Source of the DNA: WHTB01 sp050699035
GTDB taxonomy: Bacteria; Actinomycetota; Actinomycetes; Propionibacteriales; Nocardioidaceae
Assembly: GCA_050699035.1 (NCBI GenBank)
Contig: JBOHDE010000013.1
Location: 1-31,801 of the forward strand
DNA length: 31,801 bases
Reading direction: 5' to 3'
Below the pieces are notes generated by a model. The model was not told the DNA's origin. It ran no database searches and saw nothing but the letters and a program-made list of their open reading frames with translations. Shown here one piece after another: positions 6,706 to 13,645 of this stretch. The stretch's first letter is position 1; each line of letters begins with the position of its first letter. A program made the position numbers and the translations under genes.

Positions 6706-7839
6706 ATGGCTGAGCACGTGCTCGCCGCCGTTCGGACCGGCGCCGGGAAGACGGATCTTCGCGAGTACCCGATGCCAGACATCCCGGACGACGGCGCCCT
6801 GCTCAAGGTCGAGGTCGCCGGGATCTGTGGCACCGACGTCAAGATGTACGCCAAGCCGCCGTTCGCCGACCCGGTGATCATGGGCCACGAGAACGTCGGC
6901 GTGATCGCGAGGGCCGGCCGGGCGTTCAGCGAGCGCCAGGGCGTCGGCGAGGGCGACCGGGTCTTCGTCGAGCACTACGTCGGCTGCTTCCGCTGCGAGT
7001 GGTGCCATCGTGGGGAGTACCGGCACTGCGAGGCGACCGACTGGCGGACGAACCCCGACGCCCGGCGCTACGGCTACACGTCCGCGGACAACCCGTACCA
7101 CCTCTGGGGTGGGTTCGCGCAGTACCTGTACCTGCCCTGGAACGCCGTGCTCCACCGCGTGCCGGCGGGTGTGTCGGACGACCTGGCCGGCATCGTGACG
7201 CCGCTGTCGAACGGGATCGAGTGGGCGCTGTTCGCCGGTGGTGTGGGCTACGGCTCGACGGTCCTGATCCAGGGGCCGGGCCAGCAGGGACTGTCGCAGG
7301 TGGTGGCGTGCAAGCAGGCGGGCGCCGCGCAGATCATCGTGACCGGCACCACCCATGACGCCGCCCGGCTGGACCTGGCGAAGGCACTCGGCGCCGACCA
7401 TGTCATCGACGTCGTCGCGGAGAACCCTCTGCAGCGCGTGCAGGAGATCACCGGCGGCTTGGGCGTCGACGTCGTGCTCGACTGCACCGCCGGTGCAGGC
7501 GTCGCGCCGGTCCTGCTGGGGATCGACGCGCTGAAGCGCCGGGAGGGGACGATGGTCGTCCAGGGCGAGCTGGCGGCCTTCCCGGACTTCCCGCTGAAGA
7601 AGGTGACGGAGAAGGCGATCACGATCAAGAGTGCTCGCGGCCACAGCTACCGGTCCTGCGAGCTCGCCCTCGAGCAGCTCGCGTCGAGACGCTTCCCGCT
7701 GGAGCGGCTGACCAGCCACACGTTCGGGCTGACCGAGGTCGACCGGGCGATCCGGGCCGTCGGCGGCGAGGAGGACGAGGGTGTCATCCACGTCTCGCTG
7801 CTGCCGTGGGCCGATAACGCGGCGGGGGCAGGTGCCTGA
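6706..7839 (+). CDS. Zn-dependent medium-chain alcohol dehydrogenase
   Basis: A 377-residue MDR-family dehydrogenase. Catalytic zinc ligands are Cys41 (GICGTD) and His61/Glu62 (GHENVG); the structural zinc is held by Cys94, Cys97, Cys100 and Cys108 (C-x2-C-x2-C-x7-C). The nucleotide-binding loop reads GPGQQG, a variant of GxGxxG. The start ATG follows GTGAGGA by 7 nt. It leads a four-gene operon (dehydrogenase, aldolase, hydratase, decarboxylase). In this setting it might oxidise a ring dihydrodiol or the semialdehyde left by meta cleavage, but MDR enzymes with such specificity cannot be recognised by sequence alone. Confidence 0.9.
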   Translation: MAEHVLAAVRTGAGKTDLREYPMPDIPDDGALLKVEVAGICGTDVKMYAKPPFADPVIMGHENVGVIARAGRAFSERQGVGEGDRVFVEHYVGCFRCEWCHRGEYRHCEATDWRTNPDARRYGYTSADNPYHLWGGFAQYLYLPWNAVLHRVPAGVSDDLAGIVTPLSNGIEWALFAGGVGYGSTVLIQGPGQQGLSQVVACKQAGAAQIIVTGTTHDAARLDLAKALGADHVIDVVAENPLQRVQEITGGLGVDVVLDCTAGAGVAPVLLGIDALKRREGTMVVQGELAAFPDFPLKKVTEKAITIKSARGHSYRSCELALEQLASRRFPLERLTSHTFGLTEVDRAIRAVGGEEDEGVIHVSLLPWADNAAGAGA

Positions 7840-8528
7840 TGGCGGTCGTGGTCCGGAACGAGCAGCGTCCCCTTCGCGCCATCGCCGAGGCGCTCGTGCC
7901 GTACGGCGTGGCGACGATCCACGAGGCCCAGGGTAGGTCGGGCCTGCTGGCCGCCGGCATCAGCCCGATCTACCCGGGAGCGAGCGTCGGCGGCACCGCA
8001 GTCACGGTCAGCGTGCCCCCGGCCGACAACTGGATGATCCACGTCGCGGTCGAGCAATGCCAGGACGGCGACGTACTGGTCGTCGCCCCCACCTCTCCTT
8101 CTGACGCAGGCTATTTCGGCGACCTGCTGGCCACCTCGGTGCGGGCGCACGGCGTCCGCGGGCTGGTCATCGACGCCGGCTGCCGCGACATCGCGGAGCT
8201 CACCCGGATGGGCTTCCCGGTCTGGTCGCGCTGCGTCTCCGCGACCGGCACGGTGAAGGAGACCCTCGGGGACGTCAACGTACCCGTGGTCTGCGCCGGT
8301 CAGCTGGTCGAGCCCGGCGACATCGTCGTGGCCGACGACGACGGCGTCGTCGTGGTGCGCCAAGGTCGCGCCGAGCAGGTGCTCGAAGCGACCAAGGCGC
8401 GGGCGGAGAAGGAGGCTGAGACTCGGGAGCGCTACCAGCGCGGCGAGCTCGGACTCGACCTGAACGACATGCGCGGACGCCTTTCCCTGAAGGGGCTCCG
8501 GTACGTCGACGAAGCACCGACCGACTGA
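7839..8528 (+). CDS. ligK: 4-carboxy-4-hydroxy-2-oxoadipate / 4-hydroxy-4-methyl-2-oxoglutarate aldolase (LigK/ProA type)
   Basis: A 229-residue RraA-fold aldolase that splits 4-carboxy-4-hydroxy-2-oxoadipate into pyruvate and oxaloacetate, the last step of protocatechuate 4,5-cleavage and gallate catabolism. The active-site loop GYFGDLLATS (91-100) and IDAGCRD (111-117, with Arg116-Asp117) match the metal/substrate residues of ProA/LigK. DNWMIHVAVEQ and VCAGQLVEPGDIVVADDDGV also follow that branch rather than the RNase E inhibitor RraA. The C-terminal extension ending GLRYVD is typical. The ATG overlaps the dehydrogenase stop (TGATG), so translation is coupled. Confidence 0.9.
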   Translation: MAVVVRNEQRPLRAIAEALVPYGVATIHEAQGRSGLLAAGISPIYPGASVGGTAVTVSVPPADNWMIHVAVEQCQDGDVLVVAPTSPSDAGYFGDLLATSVRAHGVRGLVIDAGCRDIAELTRMGFPVWSRCVSATGTVKETLGDVNVPVVCAGQLVEPGDIVVADDDGVVVVRQGRAEQVLEATKARAEKEAETRERYQRGELGLDLNDMRGRLSLKGLRYVDEAPTD

Positions 8529-8553
8529 TCCCTGCGGCGAGGACGACGAATCG

Positions 8554-9576
8554 ATGATCATCGACTGCCACGGCCACTTCACCACGACGCCGGGGGCGCA
8601 CCAGGACTTCCGCGACGCGCAGCTCGCGCGGCTCGCCGACCCGAGCCGGCCCGAGCCTGCTCCGGCCGAGATCAGCGACGACGCGCTGCGCGACCGCATC
8701 GAGAACAACCAGCTGAAGCTGATGCGTGAGCGTGGCAGCGACCTGATGCTGTTCTCGCCCCGGGCCGCCGGGATGGAGCACCATGTGGCCGACCCGGACG
8801 TCGCCCGCACCTGGGCGCGGGCCTGCAACGACCTCGTCCACCGGGTGGTCGGCCTGTTCCCGCAGAGCTTCGCCGGCGTCTGCCAGCTGCCGCAGACCGC
8901 CGACGGCGCGCTCGACGACGCGGTCGCGGAGCTACGGCGCTGTGTGGATGGCCTCGGCTTTGTCGGCTGCAACCTGAACCCCGACCCGTCCGGCGGGTAC
9001 TGGACGTCCAAGCCGCTGACCGACGAGTACTGGTTCCCGTTGTACGAAGCGCTGGTGGAACTGGACGTGCCGGCGATGGTGCATGTGTCGGCGTCCTGCA
9101 ACCCGAGCTTCCACTCCCTGGGCGCGCACTACCTGAACGCGGACACGTCGGCGTTCATGCAGCTGGTGCAGGGCGACCTGTTCAGCCGCTTTCCCACGCT
9201 ACGGCTGGTGATTCCGCACGGCGGCGGCGCGGTGCCGTACCACTGGGGTCGCTTCCGCGGGCTCGCCGAGCGGCTCGGCCGGCCCGATCTCAGCGAGTAC
9301 GTCATGACGAACGTTTTCTTCGACACCTGCGTCTACCACCAGCCGGGCGTCGCCCTGCTGGCCGAGGTCATCGACGCGGGCAACATCCTGTTCGCCTCCG
9401 AGCTGCTGGGTGCGGTCCGGGGCGTCGACCCCGAGACGGGCTTCCCCTGGGACGACACGAAGCGGTACGTCGACTCGCTCGACCTGTCTACTGACGACCG
9501 GCAGCGCGTGTTCGAGCTGAACGCGCGACGCGTCTATCCCCGCCTCGACGCCCAGCTCGCCGCGGCCGGCAGGTAG
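8554..9576 (+). CDS. ligJ: 4-oxalomesaconate hydratase (LigJ-type, amidohydrolase superfamily)
   Basis: A 340-residue metal-dependent protein that resembles LigJ, which adds water to 4-oxalomesaconate to give 4-carboxy-4-hydroxy-2-oxoadipate, the substrate of the aldolase encoded just upstream. Metal and active-site residues are visible: His6-x-His8 (DCHGH), His177 (MVHVS), His222 (PHGGGAVPYHWGRF) and Glu283 (ASELLGA). LNPDPSGGYWTSKPLTDEYW and the closing NARRVYP are shared with LigJ. In other cluster contexts this family includes decarboxylases, but the pairing with a LigK-type aldolase makes hydratase the best call. The ATG lies 25 bp after the aldolase stop, with GAGGA about 10 nt upstream. 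Confidence 0.85.
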   Translation: MIIDCHGHFTTTPGAHQDFRDAQLARLADPSRPEPAPAEISDDALRDRIENNQLKLMRERGSDLMLFSPRAAGMEHHVADPDVARTWARACNDLVHRVVGLFPQSFAGVCQLPQTADGALDDAVAELRRCVDGLGFVGCNLNPDPSGGYWTSKPLTDEYWFPLYEALVELDVPAMVHVSASCNPSFHSLGAHYLNADTSAFMQLVQGDLFSRFPTLRLVIPHGGGAVPYHWGRFRGLAERLGRPDLSEYVMTNVFFDTCVYHQPGVALLAEVIDAGNILFASELLGAVRGVDPETGFPWDDTKRYVDSLDLSTDDRQRVFELNARRVYPRLDAQLAAAGR

Positions 9577-9580
9577 TCCC

Positions 9581-10573
9581 GTGACCCGACTGAGGCTGAC
9601 GCTCGCCTGTGGCGACTACGACCGCACCCGTGCCCTGCAGGAGGGCACCGTCCGGCCGGACGGCATCGACCTGACGTACCTCCGGCTGCCGGTCGAGGAG
9701 ACCTTCTTCCGGATGATCCGCCATCAGGAGTTCGAGTTGGCGGAGATGTCGCTGTCGTCGTACGTCGTGTCGCTGCAGGCCGATCCAGCGCCGTTCGTCG
9801 CGCTGCCGGTGTACACGTCGCGGATGTTCCGCCACGGGTCGGTCTACTGCCACGCGGGCGCTGGCATCTCGACCCCGGGCGACCTTCGCGGCAAGGTGGT
9901 CGGGACGCCTGAGTACCAGGTCACGGCCGGGGTCTGGGTCCGCGGCGTGCTTGCCGACCAGTACGGCCTCCCGGTCGACTCGGTCAGCTACGTCACCGGT
10001 GGCCAGGAACGGCCGGGCCGGGTCGAGAAGGCGCAGCTGGACCTGCCCGACCACCTCCGCGTCAGCCGGATCGCGGAAGGCAAGACGCTGTCGGCGATGC
10101 TGGCCGAGGGCGAGATCGACGCGCTGTACACGCCTCGCATCCCCAGCCCGTTCGCCGCGCACGACCCCCGGGTGCGGCGGCTGTTCCCCGACGTCGTCGC
10201 CGCCGAGCAGGAGTACTACGCGGCGACCGGGATCTTCCCGATCATGCACGTCGTGGTGATCCGGCGGGACGTGTACGAGACGTACCCCTGGGTGGCGCAG
10301 TCGCTGCAGAAGGCGTTCGTACGGGCCAAGGACGAAGCGTCTCGCGACCTCTACGACTCGTCGGCCCTCCGCTTCATGCTGCCCTGGCTCACCCAGCAGC
10401 TCGAGCAGGCGCGGCAGCTGCTCGGCGACGACTACTGGTCGTACGGCCTCGACGCCAACCACAAGACTCTGGAGACGTTCCTGCGCTATCACCACGAGCA
10501 GGGCCTGTCGAAGCAGCTGTTGAGCCCGGCCGAGCTGTTCGCGCCCGAGGCGACCGAGTCGGCGGTGATCTGA
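9581..10573 (+). CDS. 4,5-dihydroxyphthalate decarboxylase (Pht5-like)
   Basis: A 330-residue protein close to Pseudomonas Pht5, which converts 4,5-dihydroxyphthalate to protocatechuate. It begins LRLTLACGDYDRTRALQEG and keeps HQEFELAEMSLSSYVVS, SRMFRHGSVYCHAGAGI, DLRGKVVGTPEYQVTAGVWV, GIFPIMHVVVIR and DDYWSYGLDANHKTLETFL, all landmark stretches of the family. GTG start 4 bp after the hydratase stop; last gene of the plus-strand operon. It converges on the ferredoxin reductase with 6 bp between stops. Exact substrate unproven; related decarboxylases may take other ortho-hydroxylated dicarboxylates. Confidence 0.88.
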   Translation: MTRLRLTLACGDYDRTRALQEGTVRPDGIDLTYLRLPVEETFFRMIRHQEFELAEMSLSSYVVSLQADPAPFVALPVYTSRMFRHGSVYCHAGAGISTPGDLRGKVVGTPEYQVTAGVWVRGVLADQYGLPVDSVSYVTGGQERPGRVEKAQLDLPDHLRVSRIAEGKTLSAMLAEGEIDALYTPRIPSPFAAHDPRVRRLFPDVVAAEQEYYAATGIFPIMHVVVIRRDVYETYPWVAQSLQKAFVRAKDEASRDLYDSSALRFMLPWLTQQLEQARQLLGDDYWSYGLDANHKTLETFLRYHHEQGLSKQLLSPAELFAPEATESAVI

Positions 10574-10579
10574 AGCCGG

Positions 10580-11839
10580 TCAGTGCGCCTGCGCCAGGTC
10601 GACGATCAGCGACTTCAACGCCGTGTCGACGTCGGCGGCCCGGTCGGCCGGGATGGTCGCGTCGGTGGCCAGTGCCTTGCGGACCGCCATGTAGTCCGCA
10701 GGCCGGTTGACGGCGTCGATCGCGAGGAGCCGACCGTCCTGGTAGTACAGGACGGAGAAGCGCTCGTCGTCCGGCTCGCCGCGCACGACATGGTGGTCGT
10801 ACCCGGCGCTGAGCCCGGCGATCTGCAGCTTGAGGTCGTCCTGGTCGGACCAGAACCACGGCACGGTCGTGGTGGCGGCGGTCCGCCCGACCAGGCTGGA
10901 GGCCGCCACCCGGGCCTGCGCGACGGCGTTCTGGACCGACTCGAGCCGGACCTTCCCGAGCCCGGTCAGCGGGTGCGGCAGCACGGTGCAGTCGCCGGCC
11001 GCGACGACGCTCGGCTCGCTGGTCCGCGCGTACGCGTCGACCGAGATCCCGCCGTCGCACTCCAGGCCGATCTGCTCGGCCAGCTCGGTCCGCGGCACGA
11101 TGCCGACCGCGACGAGCACCAGGTCGGCCGGCAGCTGCGTCCCGTCGCACAGGTGCACGTGGGTGACTCGTCCGTGGGCGCCGGTGAACGCGGCGGCGCC
11201 GGCCGAGAGCAGGACCGTGGTGCCTCGGCGGAGGTGCGCCTGTCGGTAGAACTCGGACATCACCGGGGCCACGGCCCGGGAGATCAGCCGGTCGGCCGCT
11301 TCGACGACGGTGACGGCCTTGCCCTGGGAGCGGGCGACCGCGGCTGCCTCGAGGCCGATCAGGCCACCACCGACGACGACGACGTTGCGGGCTGAGGCCA
11401 GCCGGGACCGGAGGACCGCAGCGTCGTCGACGTCGCGGAGGTAGTAGACCCCGTCGAGCTCGGCGCCGGTCAGGTCCAGCCGTCGGGGAGCGGCCCCGAC
11501 GGTGAGCGCCAGCCGGTCGAACGGCACCACACGGCCGGTCTCCGTCGTCGCGGCGCCGGAGCCCTGCGGGCCTGCTTGCGACAGGGCGAGGTGGGTGACG
11601 CGTTCGCCGCGCAGCAACGTGATCCCGGCGTTCGCGTAGAAGTCGGGTGTCCGCAGGGCGAGGGAATCCGCATCCGCCTCGCCGGTCAGGAAGGCCTTCG
11701 ACAACGGCGGGCGCTGGTACGGGGGATGAGCCTCCTCGCCGAGCAGCGTGATGGGATCGTCGTAGCCGTACTCGCGCAGGGAGACCGCCAGCTGGAGACC
11801 GGCCTGGCTGGCACCGACGACAACCGTCCCTGCACTCAC
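10580..11839 (-). CDS. FAD-dependent NAD(P)H-ferredoxin reductase (putidaredoxin/rhodocoxin reductase type)
   Basis: A 419-residue two-dinucleotide-fold flavoprotein. The FAD site is VVVGASQAGLQLA at the N-terminus, the NADH site VVVGGGLIGLEAA near the middle, and the second FAD motif is VVAAGDC with EPSVV before it. The C-terminal segment VPWFWSDQDDLKLQIAG is the interface domain of oxygenase-coupled reductases. It should reduce the ferredoxin at 990-1313, completing a three-part oxygenase split across 11 kb. I start at GTG 11839, which follows GAGGGGAG at good spacing; a longer frame from 11872 would begin inside operator D and add MDIPFAPRGAT with no ribosome site. Confidence 0.93.
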   Translation of the reverse strand: MSAGTVVVGASQAGLQLAVSLREYGYDDPITLLGEEAHPPYQRPPLSKAFLTGEADADSLALRTPDFYANAGITLLRGERVTHLALSQAGPQGSGAATTETGRVVPFDRLALTVGAAPRRLDLTGAELDGVYYLRDVDDAAVLRSRLASARNVVVVGGGLIGLEAAAVARSQGKAVTVVEAADRLISRAVAPVMSEFYRQAHLRRGTTVLLSAGAAAFTGAHGRVTHVHLCDGTQLPADLVLVAVGIVPRTELAEQIGLECDGGISVDAYARTSEPSVVAAGDCTVLPHPLTGLGKVRLESVQNAVAQARVAASSLVGRTAATTTVPWFWSDQDDLKLQIAGLSAGYDHHVVRGEPDDERFSVLYYQDGRLLAIDAVNRPADYMAVRKALATDATIPADRAADVDTALKSLIVDLAQAH

Positions 11840-11859
11840 GGTGGCTCCCCTCGGCGCGA

Positions 11860-11880
11860 ATGGTATGTCCATTCTACCAT
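11860..11880 (-). promoter_or_regulatory. Operator/promoter site D (ferredoxin reductase promoter)
   Basis: A perfect ATGGT-N11-ACCAT. Read on the minus strand it contains the -10 box TAGAAT (11871-11876), predicting a start near 11864 and a 25-nt leader carrying the Shine-Dalgarno sequence of the reductase. Minus-strand GGTAGAATGGA matches site A exactly. Confidence 0.65.
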
Positions 11881-11882
11881 CA

Positions 11883-11950
11883 CTCGGCGATCAGGTCCTG
11901 CCCCCGATTTCTTCGCGCGGAGGTTGCGCGTATGTCGGACCGGTGGCGAC
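11883..11950 (+). repeat. Dispersed repeat, copy 2
   Basis: Matches 1337-1394 from CTCGGCG through GAGGTTGCG and GTATGTCGGAC to GGTGGCGAC, with small insertions. It begins 3 bp downstream of site D and passes into a strongly folded non-coding region that runs to 12111. Confidence 0.55.
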
Positions 11951-11965
11951 TCACCCCTACCCGTA

Positions 11966-12005
11966 CCCGATCATCCCCACGTCTGCAGGAGTGGGGATGG
12001 TCGGG
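11966..12005. repeat. 15-bp-stem hairpin
   Basis: 11966-11980 pairs with 11991-12005 as 15 pairs with one G-U (inner nine pairs CATCCCCAC/GTGGGGATG), closing a 10-nt loop. It directly abuts the palindrome at 12006. Confidence 0.65.
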
Positions 12006-12027
12006 AAAGGCACGGGCCCGTGCCTTT
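12006..12027. terminator. Perfect 22-bp palindrome, probable bidirectional terminator
   Basis: The palindrome is AAA, then GGCACGGGCCCGTGCC, then TTT, giving a GC-rich stem with A/T ends that reads the same on both strands. It lies between the DUF2237 gene and the ferredoxin reductase promoter, both on the minus strand, so it would insulate the catabolic cluster from upstream transcription. Confidence 0.6.
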
Positions 12028-12074
12028 CAGGAGCCTCGAGCCGGCGGACATACGCGCATCGTCGGCGGGAGGTG

Positions 12075-12112
12075 GCCGACCGTGGGCTGACACGCGAGGG
12101 GGAACGGTCGGC
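12075..12112 (-). terminator. Hairpin at the end of the DUF2237 gene
   Basis: GCCGACCGT (12075-12083) pairs with ACGGTCGGC (12104-12112) around a 20-nt loop. The right arm touches the TAG stop at 12112-12114. There is no clear U-tract. Confidence 0.45.
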
Positions 12113-12501
12113 TACAACAGGGCGCTGGGGTCACTGGGCACGTCGGCGGCGTGGGGGCGCAGCGCCTCCAGCGGGACGACCTCGAGCGCCCGCTCATGGG
12201 TGGCAGCGAGGACGACCGGGGCGGCCGCGCCGTCCTCGTACGCCTGCAACCAACGCTCCGCGCACACGCACCAACGGTCACCGGGCTGCAGACCGGCGAA
12301 CCCGTACTCCGGCCGCGGTGTGCTGAGGTCGTTGCCGACCTGCTGCTGGTGGGCGAGGAACTCCGCCGACACGACGGTGCACACGGTGTGGTTGCCGATG
12401 TCGTCCGGTCCGGTCTCGCAGCAGCCGGTCCGGTAGAACCCCGTCACCGGGTCGGAGCCGCACTCCTCCAGCTCGCCGCCCAAGACATTGCGGTCACTCA
12501 T
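12112..12501 (-). CDS. DUF2237 family protein
   Basis: A 129-residue protein matching the DUF2237 family almost throughout: MSDRNVLGGELEECGSDP, GFYRTGCCETGPDDIGNHT, VGNDLSTPRPEYGFAGLQPG, DRWCVCAERWLQAYEDG and APVVLAATHERALE. The family is small, soluble and widely conserved, with invariant Cys and His residues but no established function. The ATG at 12501 is preceded by TGAGGCC. It is a single gene bounded by hairpins downstream and facing the same way as the two genes upstream of it. Confidence 0.92.
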   Translation of the reverse strand: MSDRNVLGGELEECGSDPVTGFYRTGCCETGPDDIGNHTVCTVVSAEFLAHQQQVGNDLSTPRPEYGFAGLQPGDRWCVCAERWLQAYEDGAAAPVVLAATHERALEVVPLEALRPHAADVPSDPSALL

Positions 12502-12555
12502 GGCCTCAGCCTGACACTTGCGGCGCCGCCACGGAACCAGTTGGGTCCGCTGGAA

Positions 12556-12894
12556 CTACCCCTGCACCCAGGTCACTTCGGCCGGGGCGCCGAGCAGGTC
12601 GCCGATCGCGCCGGCCCGCTCCTCGGCCAACGCACGCACCCGCCGGGTGACCGGCTCGAACGGCGTGATCTCCACCAGCGGGTGGTCCAGGGTGCGCTGC
12701 CGCCACAACGCGTCACGCACACTCGCCGGCGGGAGCCCCGACCTGACGCCCGCGATCAGCTCGGCGGCCGACGTCACCTGGGCGTGCAGGCCGCTGAGCC
12801 GGCGGGCCACCTCGACCGGGTCGGGCACGGCCTCGCCCAGCAGCTGGCGGTGATGTCGCAGCCTCAGCGCGTCGGCCCCGCTCAGGTCCCGCAT
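12556..12894 (-). pseudogene. Internally deleted AlkZ-like (winged helix, HTH_42) gene
   Basis: The 112-residue product joins two ends of a family that normally has about 350 residues. Residues 1-69 match the N-terminus (ADALRLRHHRQLLGE, RRLSGLHAQVTSAAELI, VRDALWRQRTL). Residues 72 onward match the extreme C-terminus (LVEITPFEPVTRRVRALAEE). About 250 central residues, including the AMRGTLHLL segment that normally follows RTL, are missing, yet the frame is kept. AlkZ-type proteins unhook DNA crosslinks; this remnant lacks the core. Translation signals remain: AGGTGGAGG precedes the ATG, which lies 8 bp after the FhuF-like stop. It could be a decaying gene or a reduced protein still in use. Confidence 0.65.
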
Positions 12895-12902
12895 GCCTCC
12901 AC

Positions 12903-13523
12903 CTAAGCAGCGCCCTCCGACACCGGCCGAGCGCGCCGAACCGGACAGGTCGCGCAGACGCCGAGGCCCTCGACCGTCACGGCCAGGCAGCAGGTACGGC
13001 GAAACGGCTGACCGCCGTCGAGGGCCGGCTGCAGCAGGTGATCCAGCCCCCACGCCGCGAGCAGGCGGTCGGCCAGGTCGGTCCGACCCGATGACACCAG
13101 GGGATAGCTGACCGCCTCGGCGACCGAGCCCCACAAGGTCCGCACCCCGATCCGGGTCGCGGCCGAAAGGGCCTGCGCCACCGGCCGCAGGTGTCCCTCG
13201 AACAGCGTCTCGTGCACCAGATCCACGACGCCGTCGTCGGCCAGCGGCCGAGGGTCGACGGCCCGGAACGCGACGTACGGCACGGCGTCGGTCACCCGCA
13301 CCTCGACGTTGCGGAGGTCGAGCTGCGGCACCGGCGCCGAGGACGCGAGCGCGGTCACCACCGGGTTGACGAGGTACCAGGCGTACGCCTTCCAGGCCAG
13401 TGCTGCGGCGACGTGCGGCGGGGCACCCCCGACCTGCGGTACGGCGATCACGGCAGCGAGCTCGGGAGACCTCGGGTCGCCGAAGGCCGCCGCCGGCACC
13501 CAGGAGAGGTTGGTAAGGCTCAC
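12903..13523 (-). CDS. FhuF-like iron reductase with C-terminal 2Fe-2S motif
   Basis: A 206-residue protein whose C-terminus carries Cys178-Cys179-x10-Cys190-x2-Cys193, the 2Fe-2S motif of ferric-siderophore reductase FhuF; the rest is the usual poorly conserved FhuF-like domain (HVAAALAWKAYAWYLVNPV). It would release iron from siderophores in the cytosol by reduction. The start is GTG 13523 with no Shine-Dalgarno; TAGTGT (13531-13536, minus strand) lies 7 nt upstream and fits a -10 for a leaderless mRNA. An IdeR/DtxR-like box covers the start codon, so repression by iron is predicted. It is co-directional with the truncated AlkZ-like gene and divergent from dnaE. Confidence 0.82.
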   Translation of the reverse strand: MSLTNLSWVPAAAFGDPRSPELAAVIAVPQVGGAPPHVAAALAWKAYAWYLVNPVVTALASSAPVPQLDLRNVEVRVTDAVPYVAFRAVDPRPLADDGVVDLVHETLFEGHLRPVAQALSAATRIGVRTLWGSVAEAVSYPLVSSGRTDLADRLLAAWGLDHLLQPALDGGQPFRRTCCLAVTVEGLGVCATCPVRRARPVSEGAA

Positions 13524-13527
13524 CTAA
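13510..13527 (-). promoter_or_regulatory. IdeR/DtxR-type iron box over the FhuF-like start
   Basis: Minus strand TTAGGTGAGCCTTACCAA agrees with the 19-bp IdeR/DtxR consensus (TTAGGTTAGSCTAACCTAA) at about 14 positions, including the TTAGGT and TACC half-sites. It spans the predicted transcription and translation start, an ideal place for repression when iron is plentiful. Confidence 0.6.
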
Positions 13528-13645
13528 CTCACACTAGCGGACGGAGGTCGGCACGTCGTGAACGGACTGTCGGTGCCGGTCGCCTAGTCTTACCTTGGCC
13601 TTCCCCGCGCCCGGTCTATGCAGTTGGTTGGAGCCTCGTACCCCT

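Larger units (their letters stand above)
11925..12058. repeat. Outer inverted repeat enclosing two hairpins
   Basis: TGCGCGTATGTC (11925-11936) is repeated in perfect inverted orientation as GACATACGCGCA (12047-12058). The 110 bp between hold the hairpins at 11966-12005 and 12006-12027. The left arm is part of the dispersed repeat. The layout resembles a small non-coding mobile repeat (MITE/REP-like) or a structured RNA. Confidence 0.5.

Noticed and set aside
11840..11872. Longer start for the ferredoxin reductase (MDIPFAPRGAT)
   Set aside because: It would begin inside operator D and upstream of the ribosome site; GTG 11839 has a good Shine-Dalgarno sequence.
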